Shown: piece after piece, positions 7,335 to 15,750 of the stretch
Position numbering within the stretch: position 1 is the stretch's first letter
Layout of the letters: every line of letters starts with the position of its first letter
From: Anaeromonas sp052088025
GTDB taxonomy: Bacteria > Bacillota > Clostridia > Tissierellales > SIT17
Reading direction: 5' to 3'
NCBI RefSeq assembly: GCF_052088025.1
Contig: NZ_JBQCYD010000027.1
Span: 1-31,016 of the forward strand
Length of the DNA stretch: 31,016 nt
Made by a program: the position numbers and the translations under genes
Notes under the pieces: model-generated
The model's input: the letters and a program-made list of their open reading frames with translations, nothing else
Databases searched by the model: none
What the model was told of the DNA's origin: nothing

Positions 7335-8699
7335 CTAGAAATATAAATCTCTTTCACCATTTTCCATTTTTTTAAGTCTTTCATTTAATTCATCTTGTAA
7401 TTTTTCATCTTCTACATTTTCTGATAGATCATCTATTATCTTTTGTGTACTTTTTTTGGTTTCATCTGATGCATAATCTAGCGTGTGTTCTTTTAAAGTT
7501 AAGAGGGCATTTGACCTACATATACTTTTCATTTTTCCAGCTTTAACTAATTTCATAAAATCTTCTCCTGTCCTACCAACCCTATAACAAGCTGTGCAAA
7601 AACTTGGGATATATCCTGTATCACTTATTGACTTTACCACTTGATCAAGTGTTCTTTCATCAGATGTATAAAATTGATCTGAATTATGTTTTTTATTTTC
7701 CTTATATCCTCCAGGGCTTGTACTTGAATTAGCACTTAATTGTGATACCCCTAAATCTAATAATTCATCTCTTAATTTTCTAGATTCACGAGTAGATAAA
7801 ATAATTCCTGTATAAGGAACTGCTAGTCTTATAATTGCTACTAATTTTTTAAATTCACTATCAGTAATTGGATATTGTATTTCTTCCATTTTTGCTCCTG
7901 GTGCTGGTCTAAGTCTTGGAAGTGATATAGTATGAGGTCCACAATTATATTTTTTCTCTAGATACTCTGCATGCATAAGTAGAGCTATTGTATCGAATTT
8001 ATAATCATATAAACCATATAGTACTCCCATACCTAAATCATCTATTCCAGCTTCCATTGCCCTATCCATTACACTAAGTCTATAGTCATAATCAGATTTA
8101 GGACCAGTTGGATGATTATATTCATATGTTTTCTTATGATAAGTTTCCTGAAAACATTGATAGGTTCCTATTTCAGCTTCCTTTAATTTCACAAAATCTT
8201 CTTTATCCATAGGAGCTGCATTTATATTTACTCTTCTCATATCACTGTTTTTATAAATAGCATCTATTGATTCTATTATATAATCTAGAGGTGCAGATAC
8301 ATGGTCTTCACCTGCCACTAAAAGGAGTCTTTTTTGTCCACTTAACTCTAGTGCCTTTGCTTCATCTATTATTTCTCCTACACTTAAAGTCTTTCTAGTT
8401 AATTCTTTGTTATCCATTCTAAATCCACAATAAAGACAATTATTAATACATTTATTTGTTAAATATAATGGTGCAAACAATACTATTCTTTTACCATATA
8501 TATCTTCTTTTATTTTTTTTGCTATATTGTATATTTTACTTATGTTTTTTTCATCTTCTACATTTAGAAGTATTGATGTTTCTTCTAAACTTAATCCTTT
8601 ACCTTTACTTGCCTTATCTAATATCTTATCTATCTTTTCTAAACTTATATTTTTAGATTGTTTTAATATATCTTCTATTTTTTTCTCATCTATTATCAT
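7335..8699 (-). CDS. hydG: [FeFe]-hydrogenase maturase HydG
   Basis: HydG is a radical SAM tyrosine lyase that makes CO and cyanide from tyrosine and assembles an Fe(CO)2(CN)cysteine synthon. The 454-residue sequence has CINNCLYCG at about residues 84-92 for the SAM cluster. The C-terminal auxiliary cluster motif CTACYRVGRTGEDFM, plus a Cys about 22 residues later in SICRSNALLTLKEHTLDYA, is the signature that separates HydG from the tyrosine lyase ThiH. Other family segments are AGEDHVSAPLDY and YEYNHPTGPKSDYDYRL. It is the first gene of the operon, preceded by AGGGGTG. The intergenic region upstream (8700-8802) includes the palindromic terminator of the phzF-like gene, so the operon probably has its own promoter in 8700-8767. 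Confidence 0.97.
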   Translation of the reverse strand: MIIDEKKIEDILKQSKNISLEKIDKILDKASKGKGLSLEETSILLNVEDEKNISKIYNIAKKIKEDIYGKRIVLFAPLYLTNKCINNCLYCGFRMDNKELTRKTLSVGEIIDEAKALELSGQKRLLLVAGEDHVSAPLDYIIESIDAIYKNSDMRRVNINAAPMDKEDFVKLKEAEIGTYQCFQETYHKKTYEYNHPTGPKSDYDYRLSVMDRAMEAGIDDLGMGVLYGLYDYKFDTIALLMHAEYLEKKYNCGPHTISLPRLRPAPGAKMEEIQYPITDSEFKKLVAIIRLAVPYTGIILSTRESRKLRDELLDLGVSQLSANSSTSPGGYKENKKHNSDQFYTSDERTLDQVVKSISDTGYIPSFCTACYRVGRTGEDFMKLVKAGKMKSICRSNALLTLKEHTLDYASDETKKSTQKIIDDLSENVEDEKLQDELNERLKKMENGERDLYF

Positions 8700-8767
8700 A
8701 TTTTCACCCCTTGTTAAATATATAACTATTATAGCATAATTTTTATTATATTTATATAAAAATGAAC

Positions 8768-8805
8768 TAAAAAAGTGTAGACTAAATTTAGTCTACACTT
8801 TTTTA
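8768..8805 (-). terminator. 38-bp perfect palindromic terminator of the phzF-like gene
   Basis: Two 19-base arms (8768-8786 and 8787-8805) are perfect complements, with A-runs and T-runs at the outer ends so it can act as a rho-independent terminator. It overlaps the stop codon of the leftward phzF-like gene (8803-8805) and separates it from hydG. Confidence 0.85.
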
Positions 8806-9687
8806 AGGGTGAATTATTCCTTCGAGTATTATAGATGCAACTCCTCCAACTTCAATAACATCTGGATTAGCATAACTTGTTTTACATACTATTTGTGAAG
8901 GTCTATCTAAACTTTCACCTTGATTAACTGTTATTTCATCTTTATTTGTTAAATTATTTTTTCTCATATAATAAAACAAGGCTCCATTTGCTGTTCCTGT
9001 TGCTGCTTCTTCATCTATTCCTACAAGAGGTGCAAAGTTTCTACAATATATTTTATCTTGATCTATGCTAAAAGCATGAATTCCAATAACCTCTAATTTA
9101 CTAGATAATTTTTTAACCTTTTCTTTGTCTATTATCAAATTATCTAAAATTTCTTTGTTTTTTATAGGAACTATTATATCAGGTAATCCTGTAGATATAA
9201 TTTGGGGAATTAAACTTTCTTCTCCCAAAGATATTTCATCAATATTTATATTCATAGCATCTGCTAATTCTATAATATCCACATCTTTTTCTATTAATTC
9301 AGATTTTTTTTGTTCCATTACAACCTTATCTATTTTTTCTCCCTCCACATATACATCTACATATAGCTTACCTGCTTTAGTATGTTGATAGTATCTTTTT
9401 TTATTACCTTCTATACCATTTATATATCCTTTTTCTACTAAGGTATAGAAAGTAGCAATGGTAGCATGTCCACAAAGATCTACCTCTTGAGTCGGCGTAA
9501 AAAATCTAACCTTATAGTTGTCATCATCTATTTTTTGTATAAATGCTGTTTCAGATAAATTTAATTCCTTAGCTATCTTTTGCATATCTTTAGAATTTAA
9601 TTTTCTGGCATCCGGTATTACACCCGCTTGATTGCCACTAAATTTTTTATCTGTAAATGCATCTACTAGATACATTATTAGCTCCAT
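8803..9687 (-). CDS. PhzF-family isomerase/epimerase-like protein
   Basis: The 294-residue protein has the PhzF (diaminopimelate-epimerase-like) fold signature: YLVDAFTDKKFSGNQAGV at the N-terminus, NLSETAFI with the candidate catalytic Glu46, then RFFTPTQEVDLCGHATIAT (about 61-79). Late in the sequence FAPLVGIDEEAATGTANG marks the second half of the pseudo-twofold fold. PhzF itself isomerises dihydro-hydroxyanthranilate, but most genomic members, including lone ones such as this, act on unknown substrates. Nothing here suggests phenazine synthesis. ATG at 9685-9687 follows GGAGG with six bases between. It is downstream of parB in the same direction but separated by about 95 bases containing parS site 2, so it may have its own promoter. 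Confidence 0.88.
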   Translation of the reverse strand: MELIMYLVDAFTDKKFSGNQAGVIPDARKLNSKDMQKIAKELNLSETAFIQKIDDDNYKVRFFTPTQEVDLCGHATIATFYTLVEKGYINGIEGNKKRYYQHTKAGKLYVDVYVEGEKIDKVVMEQKKSELIEKDVDIIELADAMNINIDEISLGEESLIPQIISTGLPDIIVPIKNKEILDNLIIDKEKVKKLSSKLEVIGIHAFSIDQDKIYCRNFAPLVGIDEEAATGTANGALFYYMRKNNLTNKDEITVNQGESLDRPSQIVCKTSYANPDVIEVGGVASIILEGIIHP

Positions 9688-9765
9688 ATTAAACCTCCTC
9701 TACATCTTTCAATTAATTATAACAGAAATAGTAATATATTACATTGGAAATGATTACTTTAAAAA

Positions 9766-9781
9766 TGTTTCACGTGAAACA
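9766..9781. promoter_or_regulatory. parS centromere site 2, next to parB
   Basis: A second exact TGTTTCACGTGAAACA, extended to a 24-bp palindrome (9762-9785) that overlaps the parB stop codon. The hairpin could also weakly terminate parB transcription. Closeness to parB is typical; in Bacillus subtilis one parS lies within spo0J. Confidence 0.97.
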
Positions 9782-9783
9782 TT

Positions 9784-10653
9784 TTACTCTCCATTTAATA
9801 ATTCTATTATTCTATCTAAATCATCATCATTATAATATTCTATTTCTATTTTACCTTTTTTTCTTCCTTTGTTTATATTTACTTTAGTACCTAATGTTTT
9901 CCTGAGATTTTCTTCTATTTCTACTATTAAAGGATCTTTTTGCTTTTTTATCTTTTTTTCTTTGGTATTTGTTCCATTTACTTCTGATATTAATTTTTCA
10001 GTTTCCCTTACGCTTAATTTCTTTTCTATTATTATTTGTGCTATTTTATATTGCTTTTCTTTTTCTTCTAGTGAAAGTAGGGCTCTTGCATGACCATTAC
10101 TTAATAATCCACCTTTTATCATGTTTTGAACCTTTTTTGATAATTTTAAAAGTCTCATTACATTTGTAATGTTTGACCTACTCTTACCTAAAATATCTGC
10201 AAGTTGTTCTTGGGTTATATCATTTTTATTTAAAATGCTTTCATAAGCATATGCTTCTTCAATTATATTTAAATCTTCTCTTTGAATGTTTTCTATTAGC
10301 GCTATTTCTGCTGATTTCTTTTGATTATCTTCTCTTATTATAGCAGATATAGTTTCTAAGCCTAATTTTTGTACAGCTCTAAACCTTCTCTCTCCTGCTA
10401 TTATTTCATAACCTGTTTTTGTTTTCCCTACTATTATAGGTTGTATTAAACCCACTTTTTCTATTGAAAGAGCTAACTCTTTTATTGTTTCATCATTAAA
10501 ATCTTTTCTTGGTTGATTTTTATTTGGTTTTATATCTGATATTTTTATATTTTCTACTTTTTCTATTCCTTTATCTGTTTCTATTTCTTCATTTGGATCA
10601 TCAGGAATTAAAGCAGATAATCCCTTGCCAAGCCCTCTTTTCTTCTTAACCAT
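9784..10653 (-). CDS. parB: Chromosome-partitioning protein ParB (Spo0J)
   Basis: Spo0J binds parS, spreads as a CTP-dependent DNA clamp, recruits condensin and stimulates Soj ATPase. The 289-residue protein starts with the Soj-stimulating basic tail MVKKKRGLGKGLSALI, has the CTP-binding ParB/Srx domain with QPRKDF and GERRFRA (about 87-93), and the ENIQRED segment at about 121-127. The parS-reading helix-turn-helix is at about 146-170 (ITQEQLADILGKSRS...). A basic linker and a C-terminal dimerisation domain follow. It is translated just after soj (two-base gap), so they form one operon. Exact parS sites at 9766 and 4713 are its presumed targets. A Noc paralogue lies nearby at 12177-12992, and the two differ by the Soj-interacting tail that only this one has. 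Confidence 0.96.
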   Translation of the reverse strand: MVKKKRGLGKGLSALIPDDPNEEIETDKGIEKVENIKISDIKPNKNQPRKDFNDETIKELALSIEKVGLIQPIIVGKTKTGYEIIAGERRFRAVQKLGLETISAIIREDNQKKSAEIALIENIQREDLNIIEEAYAYESILNKNDITQEQLADILGKSRSNITNVMRLLKLSKKVQNMIKGGLLSNGHARALLSLEEKEKQYKIAQIIIEKKLSVRETEKLISEVNGTNTKEKKIKKQKDPLIVEIEENLRKTLGTKVNINKGRKKGKIEIEYYNDDDLDRIIELLNGE

Positions 10654-10655
10654 AC

Positions 10656-11429
10656 CTATATCACATCCTCAATATAATCTAAAAATTCTTCTGCAAGTTC
10701 CATATATGCTTCTGCTCCTTTAGATTTAGGATCATAATCTATTATAGATAAGCCATGGCTTGGAGCTTCTGCAAGTCTTACATTACGAGGAATTAATGTT
10801 GTATAAACTTTTCCTTTGAAATATTTTTTCACTTCATCTACCACTTGAATGGAAAGATTAGTTCTTCCATCAAACATGCTTAAAACTACTCCTTCTACTT
10901 CTAATTTTGGATTTAAGCTTCTTTTTATGAGCTTTATTGTACTCATAAGTTGGCTTACTCCTTCTAGAGCATAATATTCACATTGTATAGGTATTATAAC
11001 ACTATCTACTGCTACAAGTGCATTTATTGTAAGCAACCCTAGTGAAGGTGGACAGTCTATAAATACATAGTCATAATCATCCCTTATGCCTTCTAGAGAT
11101 TTCTTTAATATAAGTTCTCTTTCATCTCTATTTGTTAATTCAATTTCAGCTCCTGCTAAATCTACATTTGAAGATATTATATCCAAATTTTCATTTTCAG
11201 TTTTTATTATTGCACTTTTTATATCTTCCCCTTCAATTAATACGTCATAAATAGATTTATCTACTATTTTTTTATCTATACCAAATCCACTACTTGTATT
11301 TCCTTGAGGGTCTATATCTAAAACAAGTACTTTTTTATTTAGTTTTGCAACACAAGCACTTAGATTTACATTGGTAGTGGTTTTGCCTACGCCACCTTTT
11401 TGATTAAATATCGCAATTACCTTTGCCAT
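10656..11429 (-). CDS. soj: Chromosome-partitioning ATPase Soj (ParA)
   Basis: Soj is a deviant Walker-A ATPase that forms dimers on the nucleoid, helps move origins with Spo0J and modulates DnaA. The 257-residue protein has KGGVGKTTT near residues 11-19, with the signature lysine of the ParA/MinD type, then DIDPQGNTSSGFG and YDYVFIDCPPSLGLLT, and a C-terminal APSHGLSIIDYDPKSKGA. I use ATG at 11427-11429 (MAKVIAIFNQ), served by GGAG eight bases upstream; the longer reading beginning MSGDGL is translated through that ribosome site and is unlikely. Upstream 11430-11558 is the divergent region shared with the glycosylase gene. Confidence 0.96.
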   Translation of the reverse strand: MAKVIAIFNQKGGVGKTTTNVNLSACVAKLNKKVLVLDIDPQGNTSSGFGIDKKIVDKSIYDVLIEGEDIKSAIIKTENENLDIISSNVDLAGAEIELTNRDERELILKKSLEGIRDDYDYVFIDCPPSLGLLTINALVAVDSVIIPIQCEYYALEGVSQLMSTIKLIKRSLNPKLEVEGVVLSMFDGRTNLSIQVVDEVKKYFKGKVYTTLIPRNVRLAEAPSHGLSIIDYDPKSKGAEAYMELAEEFLDYIEDVI

Positions 11430-11558
11430 TAAACCATCTCCACTCATATTCCATTGTTATACTTATTATATCAAATTTAAATTATTTTCCTATACTTATA
11501 TTATAAATTATATCTCTTTAGGGTATAAAAGTATATAAAGACTAAAAAGGAGAATGAT

Positions 11559-12170
11559 ATGGATAAATTAAAGAGAAGCTTTTATAGAAAATCTGCATTA
11601 GAGTTATCAAAAGATTTGTTAGGAAAATTCTTGGTTTTTAATAAAAATAATAAAAAATTCATAGCAAAGATAGTAGAGGTAGAAGCTTATATGGGAGAAC
11701 ATGATAAAGCATCTCACACATATATGAATAAGAGAACTAAAAGAACCGAAACTATGTTTAAAGATGCAGGCCATGCTTATGTCTATCTCATATATGGCAT
11801 TTATAATTGTTTAAATATAGTATCAGGAGATAAAGATCTTCCTCAAGGTGTACTTTTAAGAGGTCTTGAACCTATGAATGAATTTGATACTATATCATTA
11901 AATAGATTTGATAAGAAATATAATGAACTCAGCAAAACACAAATTAAAAATCTAACTAATGGTCCAGGAAAACTCACACAAGCTCTTGGCATTACCCGGG
12001 ACATAAATGGATGTGATCTAACAGATGATATCCTTTATATTTGTGAGGGAGAAGAAACCGAATTTGAAATAATTGAAAGTAAAAGAGTTGGAATAGATTA
12101 TGCCGAAGAAGCAAAAGATTTCCTTTGGAGATTTTATATTTCTGATAGTAATTATATTAGTAAAAGGTAG
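11559..12170 (+). CDS. Alkyl-adenine (3-methyladenine) DNA glycosylase, AAG/MPG type
   Basis: This 203-residue enzyme flips out and excises alkylated or deaminated purines, starting base excision repair. It matches the AAG/MPG family over its full length: SFYRKSALELSKDLLGKFLV, EVEAYMGEHDKASHTY with the catalytic Glu in VEAY, AGHAYVYLIYGIYNCLNIV, GVLLRGLEP, and NGPGKLTQALGI. ATG at 11559 follows GGAG at 11549. It is inserted between soj and noc on the opposite strand, head-on to replication, and converges on noc with a shared terminator at 12162-12190. A CCCGGG-centred sequence inside the gene (11991-12004) resembles a Noc-binding site. Confidence 0.93.
   Translation: MDKLKRSFYRKSALELSKDLLGKFLVFNKNNKKFIAKIVEVEAYMGEHDKASHTYMNKRTKRTETMFKDAGHAYVYLIYGIYNCLNIVSGDKDLPQGVLLRGLEPMNEFDTISLNRFDKKYNELSKTQIKNLTNGPGKLTQALGITRDINGCDLTDDILYICEGEETEFEIIESKRVGIDYAEEAKDFLWRFYISDSNYISKR
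11991..12004. promoter_or_regulatory. Candidate Noc-binding site
   Basis: ATTACCCGGGACAT matches the Noc-binding consensus I recall (ATTTCCCGGGAAAT) at 12 of 14 positions including the core CCCGGG, which is rare in such A+T-rich DNA. It lies in the glycosylase gene, beside noc, and uses the otherwise uncommon arginine codon CGG. Chance occurrence cannot be excluded. Confidence 0.35.
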
Positions 12171-12190
12171 TATAATTTATACTACCTTTT
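12162..12190. terminator. Bidirectional terminator between the glycosylase gene and noc
   Basis: Arms 12162-12175 and 12177-12190 are 14-base perfect complements around a single base, with A and T runs outside. Both convergent stop codons (TAG 12168-12170; noc stop 12177-12179) lie within it. Confidence 0.85.
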
Positions 12191-12992
12191 TATTTTTGGG
12201 TATTTTAACTGTTACTTCTATAAAATCACCTGTATCTTTTTCTTGATATTTTGCTTCTATTCCACTATCTTTTATTGCAGTATATGCATTTTTCAATGTG
12301 TTTAAATATATTTTAAAGTTTATTAAAGATTTGATGTTTTGTTTTGTTTTTTCTTCTGCTTCTTCTTTAATAGTTGTTAGATCTTCTAATAGTGATTTTA
12401 TTAAGCTTTCCGTTTTTTTAACTGTAAGATCATTTTTTATTATTTTATCTAATATTTTATATTGAAGATCTTCTTCTGGCAATCTTAAAAGTGCTCTTGC
12501 ATGTCTTTCAGATAAAGAGCTTTCTACCAAGGTTTTTTTTATTTCTTCTGGAAGTCTAAGAACTCTTAACTTATTTGCTATAGTAGATTGATTTTTACCT
12601 ACTTTTTCTGCAAGTTCTTGTTGAGTTAGTCCATGATCATTTATCAAATTACAATATCCTTCTGCTTCCTCTAAAAAGTTTAAATCTTCTCTTTGAAGAT
12701 TTTCTATTAAGGCAAGCATTGCGGAATCTTGATCTTTCATATTTACTAAAATAGCTGGTATAGTTTCAAGTTCTGCTAATCCTGCTGCACGAAGACGTCT
12801 TTCACCTGCTACTAATTCAAAATTGTTTTCTGCTATCTTTCTAACGCTTATGGGTTGAAGTACACCATATACATTTATCGACCTACTTAACTCTTCTATA
12901 GCTTTTTGACTGAAATTTTTTCTTGGTTGATAAGGATTAGGTTTGATCTCATTAATAGGTATATTTAAAATTTCTTGGCTTACATAATTCAT
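12177..12992 (-). CDS. noc: Nucleoid occlusion protein Noc (ParB paralogue)
   Basis: The 271-residue ParB-like protein has an N-terminal membrane-targeting-type stretch (MNYVSQEILNIPINEIKPNP), the CTP-binding domain with QPRKNF and GERRLRA (63-69), ENLQRED at about 97-103, and a helix-turn-helix (about 122-147, LTQQELAEKVGKNQS...). It lacks the Soj-stimulating KKRGLGKGL tail of Spo0J and lies next to rsmG-mnmG, which is the conserved place of noc. Noc binds its own sites across the origin half of the chromosome, associates with the membrane and keeps the division septum off the nucleoid. ATG at 12990-12992 follows AGGATGA. The 130-base region upstream (12993-13122) separates it from rsmG and may hold its promoter. 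Confidence 0.88.
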   Translation of the reverse strand: MNYVSQEILNIPINEIKPNPYQPRKNFSQKAIEELSRSINVYGVLQPISVRKIAENNFELVAGERRLRAAGLAELETIPAILVNMKDQDSAMLALIENLQREDLNFLEEAEGYCNLINDHGLTQQELAEKVGKNQSTIANKLRVLRLPEEIKKTLVESSLSERHARALLRLPEEDLQYKILDKIIKNDLTVKKTESLIKSLLEDLTTIKEEAEEKTKQNIKSLINFKIYLNTLKNAYTAIKDSGIEAKYQEKDTGDFIEVTVKIPKNKKVV

Positions 12993-13122
12993 TTATATCA
13001 TCCTTTCCGACAGTGCTTATAAACTATTATACTATTTATTTCTCTAAAAATCTTTAAATTCCTTCTTTTTTATATAAGATATTTAAACTTTCGTATTCTA
13101 AAAACCAACATCTTTTTACAAT

Positions 13123-13848
13123 TTATAGCGGTGTTTGTTTTGGTTTACCAGCTTTTCTAGGATATTTTGTCGGGGTTTGTTTTATTTTCTTTATAACTAC
13201 TAAAACATGAGTGATGTCACTAAAGGGTAATTTAACCTCAAATTTTTCTTCTATTTCTCCACCAAGAATTTTTAGAGCTTTTTTAGCATCTTCTATTTCA
13301 TCATATATTTGAGGACCTTTCATAGATATAAAGTATCCACCTTTTCTTACAAATGGTAAAGAATATTCAAGTAGTATATTTAAAGGTGCAACTGCTCTAG
13401 ATACTGCTATATCAAATTGTTCCCTATATTCTTTGTCAGAGCCAAATTCTTCTGCTCTACCATGGATTGCTTTTATGTCTTTTAAATTAAGCTTATCTAT
13501 AACTTCCTTTAAAAATTTTATTCTTTTATTTAAACTATCTAATAAAACTACTTGTGTAGTTTTGTTTTTTATTTTAATAGGTATTCCAGGAAATCCTCCT
13601 CCTGTTCCTATATCTATTATTTTAATATTATCTTTTATTTTATCTGTATTAAATATAGTTAGACTATCTAAAAAATGTTTTATATCTATTTCACTATCTT
13701 CTTTTATTGCTGTAATATTTATCTTCTCATTCCATTCTTTAAGTAAGTCTTTATAGAGCCTAAATTCATCTATTTCTTTAGGCTCTAGACTTATATTTAA
13801 TTCAGGTAAGCCCTCTATTAAAGTATCTATATTACTCAATTTTATCAC
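13123..13848 (-). CDS. rsmG: 16S rRNA (guanine527-N7)-methyltransferase RsmG
   Basis: RsmG (GidB) methylates G527 of 16S rRNA using SAM. The 241-residue protein has the N-terminal helical cap with LLKEWNEKINITAI, a SAM-binding loop IDIGTGGGFPGIPIKI at about 78-93, and HGRAEE and SRAVAPL segments typical of the family. The C-terminus (PTKYPRKAGKPKQTPL) matches the family's conserved RNA-binding ending. The gene overlaps the end of mnmG by 17 bases. A GTG start at 13846-13848 is given; a TTG three codons later (13839) is better spaced from the GAGAGTGA sequence and may be the true start. Confidence 0.95.
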   Translation of the reverse strand: MIKLSNIDTLIEGLPELNISLEPKEIDEFRLYKDLLKEWNEKINITAIKEDSEIDIKHFLDSLTIFNTDKIKDNIKIIDIGTGGGFPGIPIKIKNKTTQVVLLDSLNKRIKFLKEVIDKLNLKDIKAIHGRAEEFGSDKEYREQFDIAVSRAVAPLNILLEYSLPFVRKGGYFISMKGPQIYDEIEDAKKALKILGGEIEEKFEVKLPFSDITHVLVVIKKIKQTPTKYPRKAGKPKQTPL

Positions 13849-15739
13849 TCTCTTTTTTTTGTCTTCTTTTTTGCTCTAAATAAACCAATAACACATTTAT
13901 ATCTGCTGGTGATACTCCTGATATTCTAGATGCTTGACCTACAGAGTCTGGCTTTATATCTTCAAGTTTTTGTCTTGCTTCCAGTCTAAGCCCTTTTATA
14001 TCATTATATTTAATACCTTCAGGTATTTTTTTGTTTTCTAGCTTTTTAAATTGTTCTATTTGCTTCATTTGTTTCTTAATATATCCTTCATATTTAATCA
14101 TAATTTGAACTTGTGTTTTTACCTCTCTTGGTAAATCAGCTCTGTTTTCATCTAAATCAACAGTTTCTTCATACTTAATTTCAGGTCTCTTTATTAAATC
14201 ATATAAGGATGTAGGCGACTTAAGATGCACACTAGCCAAACTTTCTAAGAAATTATTAGTTTTATCTGTAGGGGTTATTTGAATCTTTTTAAGTCTTTCT
14301 AATTCACAGTTCATAAGTCTTTCTTTTTCTTTCATTTTTTTGTATCTTTCCTCTGTTGCAAGACCTATATCATAACTTTTTTCTGTTAATCTTAAATCTG
14401 CATTGTCTTGTCTTAAAGTAAGTCTATATTCTGCTCTTGCTGTCATCATTCTATATGGTTCATTGGTTCCTTTTGTAACTAAATCATCTATTAATACACC
14501 AATATAAGCTTGTGATCTATCTAATATAAATTCTTCATTACCTTTTATTTTAAGGCTAGCATTTATTCCTGCAATAAGTCCTTGACTTGCTGCTTCTTCA
14601 TATCCAGATGATCCATTTATCTGTCCTGCGAAATATAAATTTTCTATATCCTTATACTCTAAAGTTCTTTTAAGCTTTGTAGGATCAATAGAATCATATT
14701 CAATTGCATAAGCTTCTCTCATTACCTTCACATTTTCAAGTCCACTTACAGATCTTAATACATTTTCTTGTACATCTGCTGGAAGTGTTGTACTCATACC
14801 TTGAACATACATCTCTTTTGTATCTAATCCTTCAGGTTCTATAAATATCTGGTGTTTTTCCTTATCAGAAAATCTTACAACCTTATCTTCAATCGTTGGA
14901 CAATATCTAGGACCCTTACCTTCCATTTTACCAGTATACATTGGGGATTTATCAAGATTATCAGTAATTATTTGATGAGTTTCTAAGTTTGTATATGCTA
15001 AATAGCATGATTCTTGTTTTCTCTCTATATGATCATTCATGAATGAAAAAGGTACTATGTTTTCATCTCCTGGTTGAGTAAGCATCTTACTAAAATCTAT
15101 GCTATCTCTATGAATTCTTGCAGGAGTACCTGTTTTAAATCTTCTAAGATCTATATTTAAATCCTTTAAAGGTTCTGCAAGCATATTTGAAGGAGCAAGT
15201 CCATCTGGTCCTCCTGAATAGTTTATTTCTCCGATATATATTCTACCCCTTAAATAAGTTCCTGTAGAAAGTATTACAGTTTTTGCTTGATAATATGCAC
15301 CAGTTCTTGTAATTACACCCTTAACCTTAGAGTCTTCTACAAGTAAATCTATTACCTCAGCTTGTTTTAAATCAAGATTGTCTTGACTTTCTATTATTTT
15401 TTTCATTTCTGTATGGTATATTCTTTTATCTGCTTGAGTTCTAAGTGAATGTACTGCTGGGCCTTTTGAAGTATTAAGCATTTTTGATTGAATAAATGCC
15501 TTATCTATATTAATTCCCATTTCTCCACCTAATGCATCTATTTCTCTTACTAAATGTCCTTTTCCAGTACCACCAATTGATGGATTACAAGGCATAAGTG
15601 CAATTGAATCAAGTGTCATAGTAATAATCAATGTTTTAAGTCCCATTCTAGCTGGTGCAAGGGCTGCTTCTACTCCGGCATGTCCTGCACCTACAACTAT
15701 AACATCATAAGACCCTGCTTCATATTTAATAGAATTCAT
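13832..15739 (-). CDS. mnmG: tRNA uridine-5-carboxymethylaminomethyl modification enzyme MnmG (GidA)
   Basis: MnmG is the FAD subunit that, with MnmE, installs the aminomethyl-type group on wobble U34. The 635-residue protein opens with the dinucleotide fold DVIVVGAGHAGVEAALAPAR (about 12-31), then SIGGTGKGHLVREIDALGG and RTQADKRIYHTEM, followed by the NAD/FAD lid around GTYLRGRIYIGE. The GidA signature GPRYCPTIEDKVVRF and the GYEEAASQGLIAG segment are clear, and the C-terminal helical domain ends ARQKLEDIKPDSVGQASRISGVSPADI. Length is standard. A GGAGTG site precedes the ATG. It is 11 bases after mnmE, in the conserved mnmE-mnmG-rsmG operon. Confidence 0.97.
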   Translation of the reverse strand: MNSIKYEAGSYDVIVVGAGHAGVEAALAPARMGLKTLIITMTLDSIALMPCNPSIGGTGKGHLVREIDALGGEMGINIDKAFIQSKMLNTSKGPAVHSLRTQADKRIYHTEMKKIIESQDNLDLKQAEVIDLLVEDSKVKGVITRTGAYYQAKTVILSTGTYLRGRIYIGEINYSGGPDGLAPSNMLAEPLKDLNIDLRRFKTGTPARIHRDSIDFSKMLTQPGDENIVPFSFMNDHIERKQESCYLAYTNLETHQIITDNLDKSPMYTGKMEGKGPRYCPTIEDKVVRFSDKEKHQIFIEPEGLDTKEMYVQGMSTTLPADVQENVLRSVSGLENVKVMREAYAIEYDSIDPTKLKRTLEYKDIENLYFAGQINGSSGYEEAASQGLIAGINASLKIKGNEEFILDRSQAYIGVLIDDLVTKGTNEPYRMMTARAEYRLTLRQDNADLRLTEKSYDIGLATEERYKKMKEKERLMNCELERLKKIQITPTDKTNNFLESLASVHLKSPTSLYDLIKRPEIKYEETVDLDENRADLPREVKTQVQIMIKYEGYIKKQMKQIEQFKKLENKKIPEGIKYNDIKGLRLEARQKLEDIKPDSVGQASRISGVSPADINVLLVYLEQKRRQKKESDKIE

Positions 15740-15750
15740 TTTTTCACTCC

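Noticed and set aside
8803..9687. Phenazine biosynthesis gene
   Set aside because: Only the PhzF fold is present, with no other phenazine genes; such lone homologues have other or unknown roles.
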